A DNA stretch of 8,633 nucleotides from Nitrososphaerota archaeon (GTDB lineage Archaea > Thermoproteota > Nitrososphaeria > Nitrososphaerales > Nitrosopumilaceae): contig JAEFDA010000089.1 in the NCBI GenBank assembly GCA_016126025.1, positions 1 through 8,633 on the forward strand. Direction: 5' to 3'. Below, in pieces: positions 1 through 5,658 of the stretch; position 1 is the stretch's first letter; the number at the start of each line of letters is the position of its first letter. A model generated the notes under the pieces. It ran no database searches. It saw nothing but the letters and a program-made list of their open reading frames with translations, and was not told where the DNA came from. Both the position numbers and the translations under genes were made by a program.

Positions 1-220
1 TCTTGCAGCAGTCCTTGCAGGTGTACCGCTGCAGGTTTTTCTGGTAGAGGCAGTATTTGACGACGTTCTCATGCTTGCAGTCGGGACAAAACACCCCGCC
101 ATACCATCGCACCATCCGGAACAGTTCAGCTGCCGCCGCGCTGTCGGCAAACAGGACAAACAGCGCCAAGAGGGGACCGCGTCCCGTCGCTCTCCTTTTT
201 TGTTTCCTGGCTCCTGCCAT
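1..220 (-). CDS. IS1595-like transposase, N-terminal part (runs off left edge)
   Basis: Reading leftward from an ATG at 218-220, one frame stays open for 73 codons to the window edge, so no stop is visible. After a basic, hydrophobic start comes ELFRMVRWYGGVFCPDC (residues 32-48), then LQRYTCKDC (63-71). Cys45, Cys48, Cys68 and Cys71 form a zinc ribbon. An 'AAELFRMVRW..GVFCP.C' stretch followed by 'QRY.CKDC' is typical of the N-terminus of IS1595-family (ISXO2-like) DDE transposases, where the zinc ribbon binds the element ends. The catalytic domain must lie beyond the edge. A TATA-like box about 25 bases upstream would give a leaderless message, and a terminal inverted repeat lies at 287-311. 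The family call is from memory; IS1-type zinc-ribbon transposases are the main alternative. Whether the full gene is intact cannot be seen. Confidence 0.7.
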   Translation of the reverse strand, partial: MAGARKQKRRATGRGPLLALFVLFADSAAAAELFRMVRWYGGVFCPDCKHENVVKYCLYQKNLQRYTCKDCCK

Positions 221-240
221 AGGGGCGTGGGGGATCTGAG

Positions 241-250
241 GTTATAGATC
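241..250 (-). promoter_or_regulatory. Putative TATA box of the transposase
   Basis: On the minus strand this reads gatctataac, centred about 25 bases before the transposase ATG at 220. That is the normal archaeal TATA-to-start spacing for a leaderless transcript and matches the arrangement at two other genes in the window. Recognised by eye only. Confidence 0.35.
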
Positions 251-286
251 TCTTTCGGTCTAACCACGCGGTTAAGGGCCGCAACT

Positions 287-311
287 ACCCCCACGATTCG
301 GAATATGAGCG
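287..311 (-). repeat. Terminal inverted repeat of the left insertion sequence
   Basis: Read inward on the minus strand it starts cgctcatattcc and ends tgggggt. The sequence at 8568-8592 on the plus strand matches 22 of 25 positions, with mismatches only at repeat positions 13, 17 and 18. Similarity stops on both sides: outside, ttgaactt here versus tccatttt there; inside, the two sequences also diverge. This is the behaviour expected of left and right ends of one IS family. The position, about 66-91 bases ahead of the transposase start, also fits an IS end. Confidence 0.7.
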
Positions 312-341
312 TTGAACTTTTGATGCCCGCAGTTGTATAAA

Positions 342-362
342 GGAGAATATTCATGATCCAGC
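342..362 (+). repeat. Dispersed repeat arm, copy 1
   Basis: It starts ggagaatattca. Bases 346-362 (aatattcatgatccagc) recur exactly, in reverse complement, at 7118-7134. The arm also pairs imperfectly with the minus-strand copy at 396-412, giving a possible stem-loop or miniature element at 342-412. The core gaatattc is itself palindromic. Function unknown. Confidence 0.5.
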
Positions 363-394
363 ATTCAGCATTGATCGATCGTAGCAGCCTAGGC

Positions 395-419
395 AGATTG
401 TGAATAATCTCCAAAGATC
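395..419 (-). repeat. Dispersed repeat arm, copy 2
   Basis: Reverse-complemented bases 395-413 match 6760-6778 at 18 of 19 positions (tggagaNtattcacaatct). In the plus orientation 399-419 also match 6854-6874 at 19 of 21, including the tail ctccaaagatc. The same motif family is therefore shared by the left and right non-coding flanks. Confidence 0.5.
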
Positions 420-566
420 TACAATCCGGCCAACCCCGGCAGGTCGGTGGTCTGGGTTGTGTTTGCAAGCCGTCCTCCATGCGCGACTTCAATATTACCG
501 CGCATATGAAGGCGGGTCACCCAACGGCGCTGCGCAAAAGATGCAAATGCGGCCAGATATGGCATA

Positions 567-1874
567 TCACCGCAACTTGGCGGCCTTGGCGCCCCGCACG
601 TAGTCAGATACCAGCATCCCGGTCATCCCGCCGTCCCGCGCCCAGTACATCCGCCCGCCGGTCTCGGCGGCCAGCCCCTCCACATACCCGGCCAGCTCCT
701 CCTCATCGCTTATCACCACATAGTCCAGGTTTATGCCCTCCCGCCGGCACCTCCGCGCCTCGGACTCGGTCAGGGAGCCCACGCGCCCGTCCACCCCGCG
801 GTACCTGTAACACAGGTAGACCTGCATTCGGGGGTCGGCGTCCAGCCGCAGCCCCTTCTCCCCTTCCACTCGGGATACGAGGGCGGGGTCGGGGGCGTAA
901 AAGTGCGAGTAGGGTTTCTCGGCGAGGATGCCGCGGCGCTGCCTCTCGCTCTCCACGAAGCAGGCGCTGGGCTGCCCGTCGGTTATCATCACTATTCGGC
1001 GGTTCTCGGCGGCCTCCCCGCGCAGCATCCTCCGGGCCAGCCGCAGCGCCGCCTGGTAGTTGGTGTAGTGCAGAAAGTCGTCGTTGGCCGTGAACGTCCC
1101 CAGATACGGGATGTCGTGCGGGCGTATCCTGCATGCCATGGACGCGAACCCTATGACATGTATGGAGTCTCCGGGGTAGTGCCGGGCGTTCAGCGTGTAC
1201 AGTGTCCAGAGGGCCCTCTTGGCGGCCTCTATCCGGCTCATGCCGTTGTTCAGCCTGGTCCTCATGGTGGAGCTCAAATCCAGGCAGTACGCCACCGCGA
1301 CCCTGCTGTCGGCCTCGGTCACGTACTGTTCTATGTCGCCGGGGCGTATGTCCAGGGGGAATGCCGCGTCCCCGGTTCGGCGCAGCGAGTTGAGCAGCGT
1401 GTCTGGGACGCTTATACCGGACATGTCGTCGCCGGGCTCGTGTGGACGGGTGGCGTCGGTGACCGTCTCGCCCGCTCCCGGGAACGTGGTGTGGTGGCCC
1501 CCGGGGCCACCCATGCCCAGGTCTCGCATGATATCGCCGAGCAGCACGCGTCCCACCGCCTCAAAGCCCCGCCGGGTGAGCCACCTCTTGTCGTCGCGGA
1601 TATAGCCGCGCCCCTCCAAGGTTCGTATGGTGCGGGCGGCGTCCTGGTATGGGGCATCATCCTGGTACGGGGCATCATCCTGGCCTGATGCCGGATTCGA
1701 TCCATATGATATCAGGGCAGACTCCATGTCTTGGAGGCCGGAGATCCCCCCGCTCATGGCCATGCGGGCCAGCGTCCGGAGGGTGTTCTGCTCGTCGCCC
1801 GGCGGCCGCCGGTCGGGGCGGGCGCCGGTCCGGGGCGCCGCGGCCACATATACGCTAGGCTGGCCCGTATGCAT
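567..1874 (-). CDS. VWA-domain protein, ChlD/CoxE-like partner of the AAA+ ATPase
   Basis: This is a 435-residue protein. Residues 80-115 (RTIRTLEGRGYIRDD..WLTRRGFE) resemble a small winged-helix segment. The C-terminal half is a von Willebrand A domain with a metal-ion-dependent adhesion site: DLSST (199-203), the threonine of HYTNYQAAL (Thr271) and MITDGQPSA (296-304). The fifth MIDAS position is Thr instead of the usual Ser, a conservative change. VWA proteins next to MoxR/ChlI ATPases act as the substrate-engaging half of metal-insertion or protein-remodelling machines, as in ChlD of magnesium chelatase or CoxE. There is no signal peptide, so it is probably cytosolic. The ATG at 1874 overlaps the end of the ATPase gene by 20 bases, which suggests translational coupling; a shorter start at residue 38 or 40 cannot be excluded because residues 1-37 look poorly structured. 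Residues 65-80 carry a tandem QDDAPY repeat. Client protein unknown. Confidence 0.88.
   Translation of the reverse strand: MHTGQPSVYVAAAPRTGARPDRRPPGDEQNTLRTLARMAMSGGISGLQDMESALISYGSNPASGQDDAPYQDDAPYQDAARTIRTLEGRGYIRDDKRWLTRRGFEAVGRVLLGDIMRDLGMGGPGGHHTTFPGAGETVTDATRPHEPGDDMSGISVPDTLLNSLRRTGDAAFPLDIRPGDIEQYVTEADSRVAVAYCLDLSSTMRTRLNNGMSRIEAAKRALWTLYTLNARHYPGDSIHVIGFASMACRIRPHDIPYLGTFTANDDFLHYTNYQAALRLARRMLRGEAAENRRIVMITDGQPSACFVESERQRRGILAEKPYSHFYAPDPALVSRVEGEKGLRLDADPRMQVYLCYRYRGVDGRVGSLTESEARRCRREGINLDYVVISDEEELAGYVEGLAAETGGRMYWARDGGMTGMLVSDYVRGAKAAKLR
1643..1683 (-). repeat. 18-base tandem repeat within the VWA gene
   Basis: The unit cctggtaYggggcatcat occurs at 1643-1660 and 1661-1678, followed by a partial third unit. 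The two full copies differ at one base. Being a multiple of three, it encodes QDDAPY repeats (residues 65-80) without breaking frame. It lies in the weakly conserved N-terminal region, just before the winged-helix-like segment, so it may vary in copy number between strains. Confidence 0.85.
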
Positions 1875-3438
1875 CCTCGCGCCTCTCTAGTATGGGGGGC
1901 GTGCGCCAGCGCAGGCACTCTAGGGCCACCTCTACTGCGACGGCCCGCAGCCCGTCTCCGGGAGAGGGCCGCCCGGAGGCGTCGGCCGCCTGCACCGCCC
2001 CGTCCATATCCCGCGCGTCCGTTGGCATCATGCTCTCGACCAGCCGGCCCAGCGCCGGGAAGTGGCTCATCTGCTCTCGGTACGAGTCCGGGCCGCCGCT
2101 CCAGACGTGGCTCTGGGACGCCACGAACTTTTTGCCGGCGAACTCGGCAGAGATGGACTCAGTATCCGCATCTGCGGGGCACATCTGCGCGTACGACTCC
2201 CGGAGGGACTCGGCCACTATATCCCGGACGGCCCGGGTCCTGTTCTCCAGGGTGTCGTCCATCTCGGCCAGTCGCACCTTGACGGCCTGTTCCAGGCACC
2301 CCATGTCCGAGGGGCGCGGGCAGGCCCGCTCGGCCGGCCGCACGCGCGCCGCCTCGGCCACCAGCACCTCCAGGCCGTGTATCCCGGAGCGGACGCTGAC
2401 GCCCTTCTCCTGGTCTATGCGGTCGTCGGAGCGGGCCCTGCGCACCGCCCCGGCCAGCAGCTCCAGCATTACACCGGCCAGCACGCACGGCGGCAGCGAG
2501 GCCTCCTGTAGTATTATCTTGGTCTCGTCGTGTGTGGTGGACGGGTACCGGGTTCGTATGTGGCTGGCCAGCCTGTCGTGGAGCGGCTCTATGATGCGCC
2601 CGGAGTGGGTGTAGTCTACGGGGTTGGCCGTGGCAAAGAGCGCCAGCCGGGGCTCGAATATGACGCGGTAGGTGCCCGTAGTGAACGAGCCCTCCTGCAG
2701 AACGGAGAGCAGCGCCACCTGCTTCCGCGGGTCCAGCACGGGCAGCTCGTCGATGCAGAATATGCCGTGCTTGGACTGCATCAGGTGCCCGGCCGAGTAC
2801 GACTCGATGCGGTACATCTCGACGCCGCGCCTGGCCACCTTGATGGCGTCCACGTACCCCACCAAGTCCTTGACGGTGGTGTCGGGGGTGGCCGTTATGA
2901 ACCTGGAGCGGTCCGTCCCGCCCACCCACTCCACGGGGGTGTCCAGGCCGCCATCCATGATCGCCCGGGCGGCCTCGGGGCTGACGTGGAACCGCAGGGG
3001 GTCGGGAATCTCCTCGCCCCCGAGCAGCGCCGCCAGGTCGCCGGGCGGCAGGTCCGTGGGGATGTCGTTGGTTGTCCCCCCACGCACCACAGGTATGGGG
3101 GAGAGCAGCGAGGCGGCTATGCCCCGGGCCAGCATCGTCTTGGCCTGCCCCATCTGGCCCACCAAGAGCATGTCGTGGCCGGCCAGTATGGCCCGGTCTA
3201 GGGAGGGCAGCACATCCTCATCAAAGCCTATTATGCCCGGGTACCGCTCAGAATCTGACCCGGCGGCCGCCAGCAGGTTGCGGCGCATCTGCTCGCGGAC
3301 ACCCACCGCCTTGTAGTTTATGGCCAGCAGGTCCCCCACCGTCTGGATGTCAGGGTAGTTCTGGGGCACGCCGGGCGCCTCCTCCTTGTATGCGGGCGGC
3401 GAGTCGTAGCTTTTCTGCACCATACCCAGCATGTCCAT
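1855..3438 (-). CDS. AAA+ ATPase, MoxR/ChlI (magnesium-chelatase subunit I) type
   Basis: This is a 527-residue protein. Walker A is LLVGQMGQAKT (91-101; Lys100, Thr101), Walker B is GIFCIDELPVL (225-235; Asp230, Glu231), sensor 1 lies in LFATANP (267-273; Asn272), a likely arginine finger is in PLHDRL (285-290), and a sensor-2-type Arg350 is in VSVRSGI. The pattern with 'ANPVDYTHSGRIIEPLHDRL' is that of MoxR/ChlI ATPases, hexameric motors that work with VWA proteins to insert metals or remodel partners. All nucleotide-binding residues are present, so it should be active. Residues 400-527 form a C-terminal extension beyond the AAA+ lid. The ATG at 3438 is supported by a TATA-like box 27 bases upstream, implying a leaderless message; a second Met at residue 3 is possible. 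The VWA gene follows with overlap. A cobalt- or magnesium-chelatase role is possible, but no CobN/ChlH-type large subunit is in the window. Confidence 0.9.
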   Translation of the reverse strand: MDMLGMVQKSYDSPPAYKEEAPGVPQNYPDIQTVGDLLAINYKAVGVREQMRRNLLAAAGSDSERYPGIIGFDEDVLPSLDRAILAGHDMLLVGQMGQAKTMLARGIAASLLSPIPVVRGGTTNDIPTDLPPGDLAALLGGEEIPDPLRFHVSPEAARAIMDGGLDTPVEWVGGTDRSRFITATPDTTVKDLVGYVDAIKVARRGVEMYRIESYSAGHLMQSKHGIFCIDELPVLDPRKQVALLSVLQEGSFTTGTYRVIFEPRLALFATANPVDYTHSGRIIEPLHDRLASHIRTRYPSTTHDETKIILQEASLPPCVLAGVMLELLAGAVRRARSDDRIDQEKGVSVRSGIHGLEVLVAEAARVRPAERACPRPSDMGCLEQAVKVRLAEMDDTLENRTRAVRDIVAESLRESYAQMCPADADTESISAEFAGKKFVASQSHVWSGGPDSYREQMSHFPALGRLVESMMPTDARDMDGAVQAADASGRPSPGDGLRAVAVEVALECLRWRTPPILERREDAYGPA

Positions 3439-3448
3439 GCCCCGCCTC

Positions 3449-3460
3449 CCGGAGCTCCGG
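3449..3460. repeat. 12-base perfect palindrome in the ATPase promoter
   Basis: ccggagctccgg is its own reverse complement. It lies between the TATA-like box (3461-3470) and the ATPase start codon (3438), a position where a bound repressor would block transcription initiation. It could equally be a chance result of GC-rich sequence. Confidence 0.4.
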
Positions 3461-3470
3461 ATTTTTAATG
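3461..3470 (-). promoter_or_regulatory. Putative TATA box of the AAA+/VWA operon
   Basis: On the minus strand this reads cattaaaaat, centred about 27 bases before the ATPase ATG at 3438. It stands out as an AT-rich patch in GC-rich surroundings. The spacing predicts transcription starting at or next to the ATG. Confidence 0.5.
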
Positions 3471-3662
3471 TTCAGGATGCACCGGCGCTCGTACGGGGTG
3501 CGGCGCTCGCACCACGGAATTTTCGGGACCTACATACCCAAGTGCCCATCCCCGGATACCATACCTGACGCCATGGCCATGCATATAACCTGGCATAGTA
3601 CCGCACGCGAGTGTAGACTGGTGATGGAAGAGGTCCATCATGTCTTCTGGTGCATCTGTCAT
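3465..3662 (-). CDS. Doubtful small ORF downstream of the membrane protein
   Basis: A 65-codon frame starts 19 bases after the membrane protein ends and finishes inside the ATPase promoter (its stop overlaps the TATA-like patch). It begins MTDAPEDMMDLFHHQ, then becomes rich in Gly, Arg, Pro and His. It shows no domain, membrane segment or similarity I recognise. The composition of its second half looks like translated non-coding DNA, so I consider it more likely spurious than real. It is listed because its position just behind a gene on the same strand would suit a small co-transcribed gene. Confidence 0.15.
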   Translation of the reverse strand: MTDAPEDMMDLFHHQSTLACGTMPGYMHGHGVRYGIRGWALGYVGPENSVVRAPHPVRAPVHPEH

Positions 3663-3680
3663 TATTTGGGTAAGGGTATG

Positions 3681-4145
3681 TTAGGAATCCGAGCCATCCT
3701 TCTTAGGCTGTAACTTATCCTTCTCAGCCTTTAACTTATCCTCATCTTTATTCATGTAAACGAACATCAGGACTATGAAAGCCGTGGCAATGAAACAGAA
3801 GACTGTTACACCCATGACAGCCACATACGTGTTGGCATACAGCTCAAAACAGCACAGCCCCACTATAACCCACGCCTGGAGCGCTATCACCACGCTCCCG
3901 CAAATCAGTATGAAGGCAAGCATGCCGAGCTGGGCAGCGCCTACGGTCTTGTCGGAACTGAACCGTGCCCCCAAGACCGAACCCAGGCTGGAGAACGCCA
4001 GTAGAGTAGCGGAAGTCTCAAACAGCCCGTCCATTCCATTCAACTTCTTACCAGCAGCAAAGTCATACGACGCGACTGCATAGATACCAAACACCACAAG
4101 TGCTAGCAGTATGCCCCATGCGATCGCCTGTTTTTTTATCCCCAT
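3681..4145 (-). CDS. Hypothetical membrane protein, four predicted helices
   Basis: This 154-residue protein is not one I recognise. Hydrophobic segments lie at about 7-26, 41-60, 73-100 (long, containing a Cys-Cys pair at 98-99) and 107-131. A charged tail follows (132-150), with two DKLKAEKDKL-like lysine/aspartate repeats, probably cytoplasmic. The N-terminus (MGIKKQ) is basic with no cleavable signal peptide evident, so the first helix probably stays as an anchor. The start at 4145 is supported by a good TATA box at 4171-4181. It is transcribed divergently from the nnrE operon and its gene is clearly less GC-rich than its neighbours. No catalytic residues or transporter motifs are visible. 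Confidence 0.75.
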   Translation of the reverse strand: MGIKKQAIAWGILLALVVFGIYAVASYDFAAGKKLNGMDGLFETSATLLAFSSLGSVLGARFSSDKTVGAAQLGMLAFILICGSVVIALQAWVIVGLCCFELYANTYVAVMGVTVFCFIATAFIVLMFVYMNKDEDKLKAEKDKLQPKKDGSDS

Positions 4146-4170
4146 GGCAGAACGCGCCCAAAACCCAGCC

Positions 4171-4181
4171 GCATATATAAG
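4171..4181 (-). promoter_or_regulatory. TATA box of the membrane-protein gene
   Basis: On the minus strand this reads cttatatatgc, a near-ideal archaeal TATA element, centred about 31 bases before the ATG at 4145. It predicts a leader of only a few bases. A second AT-rich patch (ctatatag, about 4193-4200) lies further upstream. Confidence 0.6.
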
Positions 4182-4275
4182 TATACGTTGATCTATATAG
4201 TTGCCATAGCCTTACAGAATGACACAACCACAGCCACGCATTGGTTCAATACATACCATACCATCACGGGACCAG

Positions 4276-4363
4276 TACATACTCAACCCCCTTCCCTATA
4301 GGCACAGATTTTCAAGATGTAAACATTCACCATGCCTAGAAACTAGAAGGAGTTGAGTGTGTA
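4276..4363. repeat. Long imperfect inverted repeat upstream of nnrE
   Basis: Arm 1 (4276-4293, tacatactcaaccccctt) pairs with arm 2 (4347-4363, aaggagttgagtgtgta). The reverse complement of arm 2 matches about 15 positions with one gap. The spacer is about 53 bases. It ends about 48 bases before the nnrE start and upstream of its TATA-like box, so it is not in the message. It could be a miniature transposon remnant or a binding region for a regulator. No flanking target duplication is evident. Confidence 0.5.
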
Positions 4364-4382
4364 CGAACCGCGTATAACAGCG

Positions 4383-4391
4383 CTTATTTTA
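4383..4391 (+). promoter_or_regulatory. Putative TATA box of the nnrE operon
   Basis: cttatttta is centred about 25 bases before the nnrE ATG at 4412. This is archaeal TATA spacing for a leaderless transcript, consistent with the absence of a clear ribosome-binding site before the ATG. Confidence 0.5.
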
Positions 4392-4411
4392 CCGCAAGCG
4401 GGCCTTTCCGC

Positions 4412-5050
4412 ATGGCAATATCGGTCCGGCAGATGTACGACATAGAGAACGCTGGCCACGCCATGGGGTTCCACAAGAGGTACATGATGGAGAACGCCGG
4501 GGCGGCCGCCGTGCGCCGCCTCCAAGAGTGCGTGCCCGACATCGCCTCAAAAAGCGTGCTGGTGATGGCAGGCTCGGGCAACAACGGGGGCGACGGCCTG
4601 GTGATGGCCCGGCACCTGGCGGGGTATGGGGCCTGCGTCAGGGTCGTGATGCCTTCTGGCGCCCACTCCATAAAGACCGATGAATGCCGTGACAACCACG
4701 CCATACTGGAGCAGATGCCCTCCGTTACGATGGCCGACTCCCCCGGGGACCACACATATGATATAGTGGTGGACGCCCTGCTGGGGACGGGCATCACCGG
4801 CGAGATACGCGAGCCGTACGCCTCGGCCATCGCGTACATCAACGACTCTGGCGCGTTCGTCATGGCCGTGGACGCCCCATCGGGCCTGGACCCGGACACC
4901 GGGGACACCGCCAACGTACACGTCACAGCCGACGCCACGGTCACCTTCCACCGCATGAAGCGGGGCATACCCCTGAGGCCGGAGGCGACCGGCCGGGTAT
5001 ACACAGAGCGCATAGGCATACCCCCCGAGGCCGAGGTGGGCATACTGTGA
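4412..5050 (+). CDS. nnrE: NAD(P)H-hydrate epimerase (YjeF N-terminal domain)
   Basis: This 212-residue protein matches the YjeF_N family along its whole length: MENAG (26-30), the nucleotide-binding GSGNNGGDG (54-62), DALLGTGITGE (121-131), DAPSGLDPDTG (154-164) and TVTFHRMKRG (176-185). The enzyme interconverts the R and S forms of NAD(P)HX, the damaged hydrated cofactor, so that an S-specific dehydratase can restore NAD(P)H. In many prokaryotes epimerase and dehydratase (NnrD) are fused in one protein of about 500 residues; here only the epimerase is present and the ORF ends cleanly, so the dehydratase must be encoded elsewhere. It is the first gene of a three-gene operon; its TGA shares one base with the ATG of the next gene. 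It lies about 25 bases downstream of a TATA-like box. Confidence 0.93.
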   Translation: MAISVRQMYDIENAGHAMGFHKRYMMENAGAAAVRRLQECVPDIASKSVLVMAGSGNNGGDGLVMARHLAGYGACVRVVMPSGAHSIKTDECRDNHAILEQMPSVTMADSPGDHTYDIVVDALLGTGITGEIREPYASAIAYINDSGAFVMAVDAPSGLDPDTGDTANVHVTADATVTFHRMKRGIPLRPEATGRVYTERIGIPPEAEVGIL

Positions 5051-5658
5051 TGGTACACCAGATACCGGTGGGTGGCATGATGAACTTTACCTACGCCGTA
5101 CGCGACGAGAATACCGGCGAGGCCATAATAGTGGACCCCTCCTGGGACCTGGACCGCGTCCAGGACATAATAGCCAAGAACGACATGACACCCAAGTACA
5201 TAGTAAACACGCACCACCACTTTGACCACACCCTGGGCAACGAGGCCCTGTCCCGGGCCACCGGCGCCCCCATCATACAGCATCCATCCTCGGGCATGTC
5301 CCACGACATTGCCGTCGGGGAGGGGGACACCGTCCGCTTCGGGGACTCGAGCCTGGAGGTGCTGCACACGCCCGGCCACTCGCAGGACAGCATATGCCTG
5401 GTGGGGGATGGCAAGATATTCACCGGCGACACGCTCTTTGTGGGGAGCTGCGGGAGGGTGGACCTGCCTGGCGGCGACGCCTCGCAGCTGTACCACTCCC
5501 TCCGCCGGCTGGCCAAGCTGGAGGGGTCGCTGGTGGTGTACCCGGGCCACCATTATGGCGACTCCAAGACGTCCACCATCTCCGACCAGCTCAACACCAA
5601 CCCGGTGCTGTATCCCAGGACCGAGGGCGAGTTCCTGCGCATGCTGGGCGTGGCATGA
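5050..5658 (+). CDS. Metallo-beta-lactamase-fold hydrolase, glyoxalase II/ETHE1-like
   Basis: This is a 202-residue protein. All metal ligands of the fold are present: THHHFDH (His55, His57, Asp59, His60), His110 in HTPGHS, Asp127 in FTGDTLFVGSCGR (124-136) and His167 in YPGHHYG (164-170). TGDTLFVGSCGR and YPGHxYG are characteristic of the glyoxalase II/persulfide dioxygenase branch. The long C-terminal glutathione-binding domain of classical glyoxalase II is missing, and archaea generally lack glutathione, so the substrate is probably another thioester or persulfide. I chose the ATG at 5050, which overlaps the nnrE stop by one base (TGATG); a GTG directly before it (5047) is an alternative. 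The last four bases overlap the next gene (ATGA). Soluble, with no signal peptide. Exact reaction not determined. Confidence 0.9.
   Translation: MVHQIPVGGMMNFTYAVRDENTGEAIIVDPSWDLDRVQDIIAKNDMTPKYIVNTHHHFDHTLGNEALSRATGAPIIQHPSSGMSHDIAVGEGDTVRFGDSSLEVLHTPGHSQDSICLVGDGKIFTGDTLFVGSCGRVDLPGGDASQLYHSLRRLAKLEGSLVVYPGHHYGDSKTSTISDQLNTNPVLYPRTEGEFLRMLGVA

Larger units (their letters stand above)
1..311 (-). mobile_element. Insertion sequence, upstream end (partial)
   Basis: This stretch holds a transposase start (ATG at 220, minus strand), about 66 bases of leader with a small hairpin (taacc/ggtta arms around 260-273), and a terminal inverted repeat at 287-311. The outer end is placed at 311 because similarity to the matching end at 8568-8592 stops abruptly there. 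The rest of the element lies left of the window. Terminal repeats plus a zinc-ribbon transposase fit an IS1595-type element; the family assignment is inferred. Confidence 0.6.
312..566. other. Non-coding spacer between IS end and VWA gene
   Basis: No convincing gene is present. The stretch holds two arms of a dispersed repeat (342-362 and 395-413) and a possible 16-codon ORF at 353-403 preceded by aggag, which has no recognisable similarity and is probably chance. The minus-strand VWA gene ends at 567, so its 3' untranslated region and terminator should lie here, but no clear T-tract is visible on the minus strand. Confidence 0.5.

Noticed and set aside
479..1093. 204-codon plus-strand ORF antisense to the VWA gene
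   Set aside because: Arg/Pro/Ser-rich translation typical of the wrong strand of GC-rich DNA; the opposite strand encodes a clear VWA domain. The first 30 residues (with CKCG) lie outside the VWA gene but show no recognisable family.
3497..3513. Hairpin ggtgcg/cgcacc as a terminator
   Set aside because: A six-base stem without a following T-run on the minus strand, lying about 170 bases after the membrane-protein stop; not convincing.
4243..4252. ggttcaatac, like the B box of a tRNA gene
   Set aside because: No cloverleaf can be built around it: no matching T stem, anticodon arm or acceptor stem.
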